DNA of 22,438 bases from contig DBCB01000041.1 of assembly GCA_002303765.1 (NCBI GenBank), positions 2,971-25,408 of the forward strand, in the 5' to 3' direction. This document shows positions 1 through 7,591 of this stretch, one piece after another. This DNA comes from Planctomycetaceae bacterium UBA969. Its GTDB lineage: Bacteria; Planctomycetota; Planctomycetia; Gemmatales; Gemmataceae. The position numbers were made by a program, and so were the translations under genes. Under the pieces are notes generated by a model that did not search any database, was not told the origin of the DNA, and saw only the letters and a list, made by a program, of their open reading frames with translations. The number at the start of each line of letters is the position of its first letter. Within the stretch, counting starts at the first letter, position 1.

Positions 1-365
1 TATCGAGGTGCCAAACTAGGCAGGGCGGAAAACTAGTGTATTCTTGGCTAACCCAAACAGATTTTAGTAATGCAAATGCAAGAACATCTGATGCGGAAGA
101 TCTTATTGTTTATCTACGAAGTACATCCTGTGCAGATATTGTAATTTTCTTTTTAGAAATAAATGAAACAACAACGCGCGTGAACTTCCGCTCCCGTACT
201 GGTGCAGATGTTTGTCAAATTGCCCAGCAATTCGGTGGGGGCGGGCATAAGCTTGCTGCTGGCGCTACTGTTTTGCTTCCCATAAACCAAGCGATCGAAA
301 AAATCTTAGTACTAGGCGAGGGGCTTGTTAAAACAAAATCCAGCCCGCGAGAGAACCAATCATGA
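1..365 (+). CDS. nrnA: DHH-family phosphoesterase, NrnA-like, C-terminal fragment
   Basis: Partial gene: its frame is open from base 3 to the window edge, so the true start lies to the left and the GTG at 36 is internal. The visible part is the DHHA1 substrate-binding domain, with the conserved run RSRTGADVCQIAQQFGGGGH at bases 187-246 and the typical 'GGGGHKLAAGA' glycine/histidine motif. Family knowledge: NrnA-type enzymes degrade short oligoribonucleotides and often dephosphorylate 3'-phosphoadenosine 5'-phosphate in the cytoplasm. The catalytic DHH half is outside the window and cannot be checked. The stop codon shares ATGA with the next gene (362-365), so the two are probably translated together. 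The tail after the domain is short and charged. The family is secure; NrnA versus another DHH/DHHA1 protein is likely but not proven. Confidence 0.85.
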   Translation, partial: SRCQTRQGGKLVYSWLTQTDFSNANARTSDAEDLIVYLRSTSCADIVIFFLEINETTTRVNFRSRTGADVCQIAQQFGGGGHKLAAGATVLLPINQAIEKILVLGEGLVKTKSSPRENQS

Positions 366-1495
366 ATGAATCATACCTAAAAAAATTGCCTTTTGCAGGA
401 AAAATCGTTGTAGCAACCTTATTACTTAGCATTGGAATAGGTTTCACTTCTGCAATTGTTAATCTGCATTTCCAATCTGCAAATGCTGGGCAACCCTTGC
501 CAGGCCCCGAAGAAACCGTCTCTGAATTCCATGGTTCAAAATTGTATTCACATATCGAACGCCTTTTGATTGCAAATGAAACAAAACCTTTTAATGGTTC
601 AGGAAGTATGAGAAGTGCCTTTACCAGCAAGAGAGCAGGCGGCATTAAACGGGCAATCAAAGAAAAGCGGATCCTCTTGACTGAACTTGCTGAAGAGAAA
701 CTCAAAGACAAACCAGAAGAACTAGCTAAAGAAAAATCCCGAATTGCGAATGATCCCGAAATTGAAAAATTAGTTTATCAAGATATCGATGGCGAAAGAA
801 TTGCCCTCTTGGCTTGGATTAAAAATGGTTATAAAAAAGAGTATTATGAGAATTCACAACTGCAAGGTTATCCTTTAGCAGGTAACCTTGAATCGCTAAA
901 AATTTCGCCTCCCATGGTCCATATCACTGAAGATGGCTCGCAAAGATTTGCCAATATCGAAGGGATTATTGAATCAAGGTGCGTGAGGTGTCATGATGCC
1001 AACGCGGGTGGAAGTGCAGCAAATTTCCCATTAAACACTTATGAAGAATTCGTGGATTACTGTGTGCCCGAAAAATCTTCTGCAAAATCTCTTGAGAAGC
1101 TTGCTCTCTCTTCCCACGTGCATTTGCTTGGTTTTGCAATGCTTTATGGAATTACAGGATTTTGCCTAGCAATGACTGGGTTCCCAAACTTCCTAAAGGT
1201 AATCATTGCACCATCTGCATTAATCATTCAAGTAATCGAAATTTCATGCTGGTGGTTTGCCAGAATGGACGCACCACTGGGGCCTGTTTTCGCTTCTGCT
1301 ATCCCAGTGCTAGGGGGGTTGGTAGCCTTGGGACTTTTAAGCCAGATATTACTTAGCCTTTGGGATATGTTCGAAATTGGCGGAAGGAAATTCATCATTA
1401 CCCTTCTAATTATTGGCGCTATTTTTGGCGGAATTATTGGCATCAAGGTAATTCTTCCTTATCTAAAAGAAGAAGCTGGCCAAATTGAAAATTAA
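362..1495 (+). CDS. multi-pass membrane protein with a single c-type haem motif
   Basis: 377 residues, start coupled to the nrnA stop. One hydrophobic segment at about residues 13-34 is an uncleaved anchor or signal. It is followed by a soluble region of about 210 residues rich in Lys and Glu, with a CVRCH motif at residues 207-211 (bases 980-994), the CxxCH signature for covalent haem c. Four hydrophobic segments follow, starting near residues 248, 280, 305 and 340. The loop with CxxCH should lie on the periplasmic side if haem is attached. The first C-terminal helix has His-x-His followed by 'LLGFAMLYGITG', recalling haem-binding helices of NnrS- or oxidase-type membrane proteins, but this is only a resemblance. 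I do not recognise the family. Best description: membrane-anchored monohaem cytochrome-like protein, possibly in electron transfer or sensing. Coupling to nrnA does not suggest a shared function. Confidence 0.7.
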   Translation: MNESYLKKLPFAGKIVVATLLLSIGIGFTSAIVNLHFQSANAGQPLPGPEETVSEFHGSKLYSHIERLLIANETKPFNGSGSMRSAFTSKRAGGIKRAIKEKRILLTELAEEKLKDKPEELAKEKSRIANDPEIEKLVYQDIDGERIALLAWIKNGYKKEYYENSQLQGYPLAGNLESLKISPPMVHITEDGSQRFANIEGIIESRCVRCHDANAGGSAANFPLNTYEEFVDYCVPEKSSAKSLEKLALSSHVHLLGFAMLYGITGFCLAMTGFPNFLKVIIAPSALIIQVIEISCWWFARMDAPLGPVFASAIPVLGGLVALGLLSQILLSLWDMFEIGGRKFIITLLIIGAIFGGIIGIKVILPYLKEEAGQIEN

Positions 1496-1513
1496 CAGTT
1501 CAATTACTTAGTT

Positions 1514-1744
1514 TCAGGGGGGGTCATAACCTCCCCGATTCCAAGGATTGCATCTGCAAACCCTACCAACCCCTTTCAAAGCCCCTGAAAATGGGCCATA
1601 CTTATTAACTGCCCCAATGAAATATTCACTGCAGGATGGATGAAATTTACAAACCGCAGGCAATATCGGCCTTATTATGAACTGATAACAACGCACCAGT
1701 CCCACCAAGATCATGCTTATAAAAAACAATAAAGAAGCTTTCAT
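1514..1744 (-). CDS. yidD: membrane protein insertion efficiency factor YidD
   Basis: 76 residues, the usual size for YidD. The diagnostic core is present: YQFIIRPILP followed by 'CKFHPSCSEYFIGAVNKYG', then 'CRCNPWNRGGYDPP' at the C-terminus. The N-terminus is hydrophobic (FFISMILVGLV) and probably an amphipathic membrane-associating helix. Family knowledge: YidD is a small inner-membrane-associated protein that helps insertion of membrane proteins together with YidC. The ATG overlaps the stop of rnpA (bases 1741-1744), the normal coupling for this pair. yidC, commonly next, is missing; a converging gene ends 18 bases away. Confidence 0.95.
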   Translation of the reverse strand: MKASLLFFISMILVGLVRCYQFIIRPILPAVCKFHPSCSEYFIGAVNKYGPFSGALKGVGRVCRCNPWNRGGYDPP

Positions 1745-2115
1745 CGTTGCTTTTTATCATTTAGAAACTTTAAAACCTGCGATGTAAGATTTAAAAACGA
1801 GTCTTTAATATTCCCTAATTCTAAAATTGCGCTTTTTCTAGGGACAACCACGAGATCGAACCCCTGAGCCTGCTGTTGACCTTTTGTCAATCTAAACGCT
1901 TCTCGTAACAGCCTTTTAATTCGATTTCGCACAACCGCATTGCCATTGACTTTGCCTACCGCAACTCCAACCCGGTTAAAAGAAAGACCGTTAGGCATAG
2001 CATAAAGAGCAAGATGGGGATTTGTGACTTTTACCCTAAAAGCAAACACTTTACGAAAATCATCCGATGATTTAATTTTATATTTTTGCGAAAAACAGAA
2101 CTCAGATAAGGCCAT
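1741..2115 (-). CDS. rnpA: ribonuclease P protein component
   Basis: Protein subunit of RNase P, which with the catalytic RNA trims the 5' leader of precursor tRNAs. The signature RNR block is clear ('VRNRIKRLLREAFR'), preceded by 'NRVGVAVGKVNGNAV' and followed by the usual 'DLVVVPRK' strand. I place the start at the ATG at 2115 (first residues MALSEFCF), giving 124 residues. The longer reading from 2142 adds nine residues (MELIIIGDL) and overlaps the end of the dnaJ-like gene by 10 bases, so it cannot be excluded. It precedes yidD as in most bacteria. The usual upstream rpmH (ribosomal protein L34) is replaced here by a J-domain gene. No rpmH reading frame is seen between them. Confidence 0.93.
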   Translation of the reverse strand: MALSEFCFSQKYKIKSSDDFRKVFAFRVKVTNPHLALYAMPNGLSFNRVGVAVGKVNGNAVVRNRIKRLLREAFRLTKGQQQAQGFDLVVVPRKSAILELGNIKDSFLNLTSQVLKFLNDKKQR

Positions 2116-2132
2116 CAAATCCCCTATGATTA

Positions 2133-3026
2133 TTAATTCCAAGGCATGTTTTTTCGAGGTTCCTGCGGATTAAGTTTTGCAAATTCTTCAATAAGTTGCT
2201 TGCTAGGCTCATCAATGGAGGAAGGCGCAATAATTTTAAGTTGAATAAACAAATCACCCAACGCAACACCTTTACCCTTAATTCGCAACCTTGCACCGCT
2301 GGAGGTCCCTGGAGGTACTTTGACAGTCAATTTGGAGCCATCAATTACGGGTACATCAATTTTAGTACCCAGAATGGCCTCGGAAATTGAGATAGGAACA
2401 TCTACAACGAGATTATCGCCTTCCCTATTAAAAAAAGCATGGGGTGCAGATTTTATGGTGAGATACAAATTCCCACCATCCTGGCCCTGACCAGTAAGCC
2501 GAATTTTTCCGCCCTCCTTTACACCGGAAGGAATGTTAACATCAATATTTGATCCATTTAAAGAGAGAGAAATTTTACCGCCGAGCACAACTTTCTCTAG
2601 AGGAACCTCTACATCAAAATGGCTATCTTGAGGTTGATTGAAGGGCTTTCTTCTTCCTTTAGCTTTTTTCCCAAACATAGAGCCAAAATCAAATCCGCCT
2701 CCTGCATTGCCTCCAAACATACCTGCCAAATCTTCCATGTTGATGGAACCTGATCCGCCATGAAAGCCACCACCTGGGCCTCTCGGCCCCCCGCCAAAAC
2801 CTGCGGAAGGATCTACAAACCCAAATTGATCATATTTGGCACGCTTTTCTTTATCGTGGAGAACCTCGAAAGCGTCTTGAATTTCCTTAAATTTCGTTTC
2901 AGCCTGCTTATCTCCAGGATTGCGGTCAGGGTGAAAATCTCTGGCAAGCTTCCTATAGGCCTTTTTAATTTCATCTTCGGTTGCGTTTTTCGGAACGCCC
3001 AAGACTTCGTATGGATCGCGTGGCAT
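2133..3026 (-). CDS. type II DnaJ / CbpA-like co-chaperone
   Basis: 297 residues. The J domain fills about residues 4-68, with the HPD motif at 32-34 that stimulates DnaK ATPase. A Gly/Phe-rich linker follows (about 72-125; many GG, GFG and GGF runs). The C-terminal substrate-binding beta domains begin near residue 138 ('DSHFDVEVPLEKVVLGG') and include 'GVKEGGKIRLTGQG' and 'VPPGTSSGARLRIKGKG'. There is no zinc-finger CxxCxGxG repeat, so this is the zinc-less DnaJ/CbpA class rather than canonical DnaJ. It probably delivers clients to DnaK in the cytoplasm. It is first in a minus-strand group with rnpA and yidD, overlapping or nearly abutting rnpA. No dnaK or grpE is in the window. Confidence 0.93.
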   Translation of the reverse strand: MPRDPYEVLGVPKNATEDEIKKAYRKLARDFHPDRNPGDKQAETKFKEIQDAFEVLHDKEKRAKYDQFGFVDPSAGFGGGPRGPGGGFHGGSGSINMEDLAGMFGGNAGGGFDFGSMFGKKAKGRRKPFNQPQDSHFDVEVPLEKVVLGGKISLSLNGSNIDVNIPSGVKEGGKIRLTGQGQDGGNLYLTIKSAPHAFFNREGDNLVVDVPISISEAILGTKIDVPVIDGSKLTVKVPPGTSSGARLRIKGKGVALGDLFIQLKIIAPSSIDEPSKQLIEEFAKLNPQEPRKNMPWN

Positions 3027-3228
3027 GATATTATTTGCCTTTTGTCCTTAACTGGGAACTTTAATCATGGATCAATAACTATACCGTTATTTATAAGAAT
3101 AATCGCTGTTTTAACCCTCGCAAATTTTATTGAAATCGAGATTTCTTCTTTTGGATTGATCCAAATGGCAATTTAGCTTAAAAACTTGATCGTGAGATGA
3201 TTTTTTTCTCAATTTATAAGGGTATCGT

Positions 3229-4011
3229 GTGTTTAAGCTGGTTTCTGAGGGAATTAGTTCGGGAAATTCAAGTTATCAAATACTTGGTTTTAGCAAATTC
3301 ACAATATTAAGCAGTGAAATAGCAAAAATCCGCACCGAACTTAACCCTTCTTTACCGAACCCTTTATCAACCTCAATTTTAAAATATTTGGACGACCAAA
3401 CTGTAATTGCACTGCAATGCACCCACCAAGCAACTAAAGAAATAAAAAATCTTGCGAATTGGGGCGTTATTGTTTCCCCCAAACATCCAGGCCGAAAAAG
3501 AGTTTCTGGGGCATTCGATAAATTCAAACTTGAAAGCGCATGGGGGATCTCGCCCCACTTGGTGCCTTACGATTCATTGCATTCCCCTTCTGGAATCGTC
3601 AGCCTAGCTTATCAGATGAATGGAATTAATCTTGGGGCGGGTGGCTTTGCAGGAATGGAAGGGCAGGGCCTTCTTGCGGGCTTTACTTCACTAGAGAACA
3701 ATTTCGCTGAAGGACTTGTTCTTATTTGGACGGGTTACCAAGAAGAATTTTCGCTATATCACTTGGAAAGCCATAACAATCAAATAATTGAAGGGTATGC
3801 TCTTGCAATTACCAAGCAAAAGAAAACAAATAGTAATAAAAGCCCTTATCCAGGGTTGAACATTTCTTGGAACAAAAACGCAAAGAACTCTGCATTTGTT
3901 ACGCCGTTGTCGCTTGAAAATCTTTTTAAAATTCCTGACAATTTTCAAACTGACTGGACATTCCAAATCGCCATCAATGTGCTTGCTGATTTTATTCCCG
4001 CAAGCATTTAA
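3229..4011 (+). CDS. ketosynthase-like protein lacking the catalytic cysteine
   Basis: 260 residues starting at GTG 3229, with AAGGG at 3218-3222 six bases upstream. It matches only the N-terminal half of a thiolase-fold ketosynthase. The stretch 'LHSPSGIVSLAYQMNG' (about residues 117-132) aligns with the conserved 'PHSISG..SI.YGLKG' region, but where a ketosynthase has T-A-C-A-S this protein has G-G-F-A-G, putting Phe140 in place of the nucleophilic Cys. This fits the 'beta-ketoacyl synthase, N-terminal domain' family often encoded beside aryl-polyene or type II polyketide ketosynthases. A full ketosynthase starts 16 bases downstream, suggesting a non-catalytic partner analogous to a chain-length factor. 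That role is inference. Family placement is by eye and moderately certain. Confidence 0.7.
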   Translation: MFKLVSEGISSGNSSYQILGFSKFTILSSEIAKIRTELNPSLPNPLSTSILKYLDDQTVIALQCTHQATKEIKNLANWGVIVSPKHPGRKRVSGAFDKFKLESAWGISPHLVPYDSLHSPSGIVSLAYQMNGINLGAGGFAGMEGQGLLAGFTSLENNFAEGLVLIWTGYQEEFSLYHLESHNNQIIEGYALAITKQKKTNSNKSPYPGLNISWNKNAKNSAFVTPLSLENLFKIPDNFQTDWTFQIAINVLADFIPASI

Positions 4012-4026
4012 GGACTACAAAAAGCA

Positions 4027-5241
4027 ATGGATGACGACGAGATTTGGATTACTGGAGTAGGTATAGGTTGCCCAATGGGCTTTAGCCTTGCTGAATTTTC
4101 CAAAATGCTGCTGGAAGGTAAATCGGCGGTACGAAAAGTTGAATTGTTTGATACCACAAATCACCCTAGTCAAATTGCAGCTTACATTGATGAGGTACCA
4201 GCATCAAATAAAGTTTCTAATGGAACATTTCGCTCTAGATGCAAGGCAGAGCAACTTTACATTCATTGCATTGGGCAGGCAATTCAAGATGCTGACATCC
4301 AAAAGGAATTAGAGAGAAAAAATGCAGGACTGATATTGGGAACCGGCTCGGACTGGCTTTTATCCTGGGAAGAGAATTTTTTCTTGGGAGGCGACAACTA
4401 CAAATTACCAGGGCGCGAAATCGCTCCGTACTTTCAATACGCAAAAGATTTATACCAAATAGAAGGGCCGGCTCTTCAGGTCTCCACGGCTTGCGCTTCC
4501 GCCAATCACTCTCTGATTTTTGGAGCAAATTGGCTGAAAATGGGGATTGTTGATATATGCATTGTTGGCGCCTGCTCCATAAATGTAACCCCTATTACTC
4601 TGGCCTCATTTGGAAACCTAAGAGCTCTATCTCGCCGAAACGATACCCCAGAGCAAGCATCGAGGCCTTTCGACAAAGATCGTGATGGCTTTGTTCTTGG
4701 CGAGGGGGGCGCAATTTTTATCCTTGAAAAAGCATCTCACGCAAAAAACAGACGAGCTTCGTGCCATGGAAAAATACTAGGAGGTGGCTTCTCTAGCGAT
4801 GCTTTTCATCCTGTTATTCCTAATCCCAATACTTTGCAAATTGAAATTGCTGTGAAAAACGCTCTTAATAATAGTCAAACCAATCTTGATGAAGTCGATT
4901 ACATTAACGCTCATGGTACCAGCACCCCGGTCGGAGATGTTGGTGAAGCAAATGCAATCCGAACTGTTTTTCCAAACCAATTTCGAAACATCCCTGTTAG
5001 TTCCATCAAAAGCATGGCAGGCCACGCACTTGCCGCTTCTAGTGCAATTGAGGCTGCAGCATGCCTCGTAGCGTTACAACAACAGGCAATTCCACCAACT
5101 ATCAATCTCAAAAACATAGACCCTGCATGCGATTTATATCATGTTGCAAATACAACAATCGAGAAAAAGCTTACACGGGTGATATCAAATTCATTTGGTT
5201 TTGGAGGCAGTAATAGTTGTATCGTGCTTGGAAAAGCATAA
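4027..5241 (+). CDS. beta-ketoacyl-ACP synthase (FabF-like ketosynthase)
   Basis: 404 residues, standard length for a KAS II/FabF-type condensing enzyme. The triad is intact: Cys156 in 'VSTACASAN', His296 in 'NAHGTSTPVGD' and His333 in 'SIKSMAGHALAASSAIEA', with Lys328 before the second His. The 'NSFGFGGSNSCIVLGKA' C-terminal glycine loop is also present. It should carry out decarboxylative condensation of malonyl-ACP with an acyl-ACP in the cytoplasm. Pairing with the Cys-less ketosynthase-like gene just upstream suggests a specialised heterodimer (polyene, polyketide or modified fatty acid) rather than housekeeping fatty-acid elongation. However, no acyl carrier protein, ketoreductase or dehydratase lies in the window. 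AAGGA at 4011-4015 is a plausible ribosome binding site 11 bases before the ATG. Confidence 0.92.
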   Translation: MDDDEIWITGVGIGCPMGFSLAEFSKMLLEGKSAVRKVELFDTTNHPSQIAAYIDEVPASNKVSNGTFRSRCKAEQLYIHCIGQAIQDADIQKELERKNAGLILGTGSDWLLSWEENFFLGGDNYKLPGREIAPYFQYAKDLYQIEGPALQVSTACASANHSLIFGANWLKMGIVDICIVGACSINVTPITLASFGNLRALSRRNDTPEQASRPFDKDRDGFVLGEGGAIFILEKASHAKNRRASCHGKILGGGFSSDAFHPVIPNPNTLQIEIAVKNALNNSQTNLDEVDYINAHGTSTPVGDVGEANAIRTVFPNQFRNIPVSSIKSMAGHALAASSAIEAAACLVALQQQAIPPTINLKNIDPACDLYHVANTTIEKKLTRVISNSFGFGGSNSCIVLGKA

Positions 5242-5272
5242 GGCCCACCAAAAAATGGCAGGCCCCTATAGC

Positions 5273-5293
5273 AAAAAGATTAGCATTCTTTTT
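5273..5293. terminator. weak AT-rich hairpin between converging genes
   Basis: AAAAAGA at 5273-5279 and TCTTTTT at 5287-5293 form a 7-bp stem around a 7-base loop, in the 50-base gap between the converging ketosynthase and BBP7 genes. The stem has only one G-C pair. It could act weakly as a bidirectional terminator through its A and T runs, but it may be chance in AT-rich DNA. Confidence 0.25.
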
Positions 5294-6500
5294 AAAACAA
5301 GAATTGCAACTCGAGAGTTGGCCCTTGATAAAAGATAGTACCGATATCACTGGAACCCGTGGTTTCTCTAAGATTATAATTATACTGTGAAGATGCTTCT
5401 GCCATTCCTATAGCCCACAAAACATTATAACCCGCCCTGAATCGGGCCCTTTCAAGTAACAGAATATCTGCATAGAATCCCATTTCTAAAATCGATGCAA
5501 AGGTTGCTCCGTTTTGTGATCCGCTAAAACCTTGCAAGCCATCACCGCGCACAAGCGAAACTTGCGAATTCCACCAGTTCACGCCAGCAGAACCTTTAGT
5601 CATCATCCCTATTCCTAAATGCTTGAAAACTCGGTGATTATATTCAGAACCTACTTGCAAACCTAAAATATGATTATGTGCACGAGCATTATAGTTGGCT
5701 TCCAATTTAGGATTTGATGTATTTATATCGCCAGAATGATTAGTCGAATAAATCATGTTCTCAAGAATATCAAAATACCTTACCCCAAACATAAACTCGA
5801 CATCTTTAATCCCAGGACTTGCATAGCGGTAATTAAGTTCAGCATTTCCAATTGCAGAATTCATGGTTGTTGTCATGGTATCCGCATTTAACCAAAGACC
5901 CTGAAAACCAGCCGGTGCATAAGGTGGGGGAGGCGAGCTACCAAATGGACTGGATAACCTTCCTTGGTCTGTATTGGAAATCGAGGTTGAATTTTGTGGA
6001 ATGTAAAAACCATAGAACTCAAGCATGTGATTGTTTTCAAGGAACCCTAAAGTCACAGTAGGCCCCCACCCCATGGCTGGATTCAATTGGTTAAAATTTT
6101 GAACCTCGGGTAAACGAGCAAAATCTGCAGCACCCACCACATCCCCATCACCTTGATAAGCAGACCCTAAACTGCCGTTATTTTGCCTTTTTAATGCCCT
6201 TGCACCAATGCTCCCATACCATGCAAATTCAATAAGTGGAGGCTCTTCCATAAACGCACTAGGGGACAAACTGGACAAACTTAGATCTAGAGGTGCCTCC
6301 TCGGGTTCACCATAGGACTGGGGATTCCCCATTGGGCCAGAATTCGGAAAACCCTGATTACCAAGGTTTGAGCCACCTAATGGGATTGGCTCAGCAATAG
6401 GTCGAGGGCCTTGGCCAGATGGAAAATTTTGAGCTTGAACAAAGGAAGCCTCAAAACAAAAAGCTGCAGAGACCAGAATACTTGATAAAACTTTTCGCAT
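5292..6500 (-). CDS. BBP7-family outer-membrane beta-barrel protein
   Basis: I place the start at ATG 6500, giving 402 residues. It opens with a signal peptide (MRKVLSSILVSAAFCFEASF, cleavage probably after VQA, residue 23), and a strong GAGGGAG sits at 6509-6515, eight bases upstream. An in-frame extension to 6713 exists, but its 71 extra residues would bury the signal peptide, so it is unlikely to be translated. After a Pro/Gly-rich linker (about residues 24-85), the protein has alternating aromatic strands such as 'WYGSIGARALKR', 'NHMLEFYGFYIPQ' and 'VEFMFGVRYFDILENMIY'. It ends in 'LELQFLF', a terminal aromatic strand typical of outer-membrane barrels. This matches putative beta-barrel porin 7, found almost only in planctomycetes. 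The barrel is confident; porin function is inferred from the family name. Confidence 0.82.
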   Translation of the reverse strand: MRKVLSSILVSAAFCFEASFVQAQNFPSGQGPRPIAEPIPLGGSNLGNQGFPNSGPMGNPQSYGEPEEAPLDLSLSSLSPSAFMEEPPLIEFAWYGSIGARALKRQNNGSLGSAYQGDGDVVGAADFARLPEVQNFNQLNPAMGWGPTVTLGFLENNHMLEFYGFYIPQNSTSISNTDQGRLSSPFGSSPPPPYAPAGFQGLWLNADTMTTTMNSAIGNAELNYRYASPGIKDVEFMFGVRYFDILENMIYSTNHSGDINTSNPKLEANYNARAHNHILGLQVGSEYNHRVFKHLGIGMMTKGSAGVNWWNSQVSLVRGDGLQGFSGSQNGATFASILEMGFYADILLLERARFRAGYNVLWAIGMAEASSQYNYNLRETTGSSDIGTIFYQGPTLELQFLF

Positions 6501-6865
6501 GACCACCACTCCCTCTTTACTTCCTAACCATCCCAAATATACAAATTTTGAGATTTCCTTAACTTGGGAATCCGTATTAATGGAATCGTCACTATAAAGC
6601 TCAACCTTGAAAAAATCGGTAAAGGTTTCCAACCGTATATAGAAATCATCTCGCAAAAGACAGCCCAGACTTCGCAAGCAACCTATACTCAAAATATTTG
6701 AACTTCTAAACACAGATCCCTTAATTAATTACGAATCCCATTCCAATATAATCACAATGTTTCTTTCGAAACTCACACTGGGTTGACATTTAAGCTAAAT
6801 CCTTGGTATTGAGGAAAGGTCTAGGTTGATTTTTGGTAATTTCAGGCAAAGAGACCTGCATCAAA
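6501..6865. other. intergenic region between divergent genes
   Basis: About 365 bases of AT-rich sequence between the BBP7 start and the next plus-strand gene. It must hold the promoters of both. The minus-strand ribosome binding site (6509-6515) and a TTGACA box at 6783-6788 are the only signals I can point to. The minus-strand frame remains open to 6713, but with no signal suggesting translation. No stable hairpin, repeat or RNA gene was seen. Confidence 0.5.
6783..6812 (+). promoter_or_regulatory. possible sigma-70 type promoter, good -35 and poor -10
   Basis: A perfect TTGACA at 6783-6788 is followed after 18 bases by TATTGA (6807-6812), which keeps only the TAT of the -10 consensus. The position, 54 bases before the likely ATG at 6866, suits the downstream membrane protein gene. 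The weak -10 makes this only a candidate. Confidence 0.3.
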
Positions 6866-7588
6866 ATGGCAAGATTATCTTTATATTTGGCACTGGCTAC
6901 TTTCCTTAGTTTACTATCGATTGGGGGAGTTATTTTATACTCCATCATTCGACATGAGCCGAATTTTTACAAAACAGCTTTGCTAGTAGCAAACGATCCG
7001 AACAAAAGCGATAAATCAAAAGAATTTACCTCTGAGTGTTTCGAATTCGTTGGGGCTGTTGGAACCGAAAAAGAATGGTATGCCCAATTCAAAGAAGATC
7101 AGATCAACAGTTTTTTTTCTGAAGAACTCGACGAAACAGGCAATAAGAATAAATATTTCCCAAATTACATTCGGGCTCCACGAATCTGCCTAGAACCAGA
7201 TCGTTTACGTTTGGGGTTTCGTTGGGGCGAAGGAAAACTAAGCACCATCGTTTCAGCAGAATTAAAACTTTGGCTTGCCAAAGACGAGCCCAATGTGATT
7301 GCTATTCAAGTTTATTCATTAAAGGCAGGCGCTTTACCCATATCCTTATTATCCATGTTCGACAAAATATCAGATACTGCAAGGCAAAATGGAATTGAAA
7401 TATCTTGGTATCGGCATCAGGGAAAACCGGTAGCAGTGGTTAGATTTCAAGCAGATCAACCACGCCCAACAATGCTGTTACAAGCTTTGGAAATTGAAAG
7501 AGGGTTTCTAACGCTACGCGGAAAAAACATGGACAGTAACCGTCCAGAAATTCCAATTGCTAACAAACAAGTCTCTAAGGCAAATTAG
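6866..7588 (+). CDS. membrane-anchored protein of unknown function
   Basis: Not recognised. From ATG 6866 it has 240 residues. One hydrophobic helix at about residues 4-27 (LYLALATFLSLLSIGGVILY) is preceded by Met-Ala-Arg, giving an inside-positive anchor with the rest outside the cytoplasm. A longer reading from TTG 6833 adds 11 residues before the helix; neither start has a strong ribosome binding site. The soluble part holds acidic, Phe-rich 'QINSFFSEELDE', then alternating strands ('RICLEPDRLRLGFRWGEG', 'STIVSAELKLWL', 'VIAIQVYSLKAGALPIS'), and resembles a beta-sandwich lipid- or ligand-binding domain; that is a guess from pattern alone. It stands alone: BBP7 diverges from it and the kinase-like gene ends three bases past its stop. 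Confidence 0.7.
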   Translation: MARLSLYLALATFLSLLSIGGVILYSIIRHEPNFYKTALLVANDPNKSDKSKEFTSECFEFVGAVGTEKEWYAQFKEDQINSFFSEELDETGNKNKYFPNYIRAPRICLEPDRLRLGFRWGEGKLSTIVSAELKLWLAKDEPNVIAIQVYSLKAGALPISLLSMFDKISDTARQNGIEISWYRHQGKPVAVVRFQADQPRPTMLLQALEIERGFLTLRGKNMDSNRPEIPIANKQVSKAN

Positions 7589-7591
7589 GTA

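Noticed and set aside
328..711. 127-residue minus-strand reading frame over the haem protein gene
   Set aside because: Antisense shadow of a coupled plus-strand gene; no ribosome binding site or domain.
2760..3176. 138-residue plus-strand reading frame opposite the dnaJ-like gene
   Set aside because: Mostly the antisense of the J domain and Gly-rich linker; no independent support.
6501..6713. In-frame N-terminal extension of the BBP7 gene to 6713
   Set aside because: It would place 71 residues before a clear signal peptide, while ATG 6500 has a strong GAGGGAG site.
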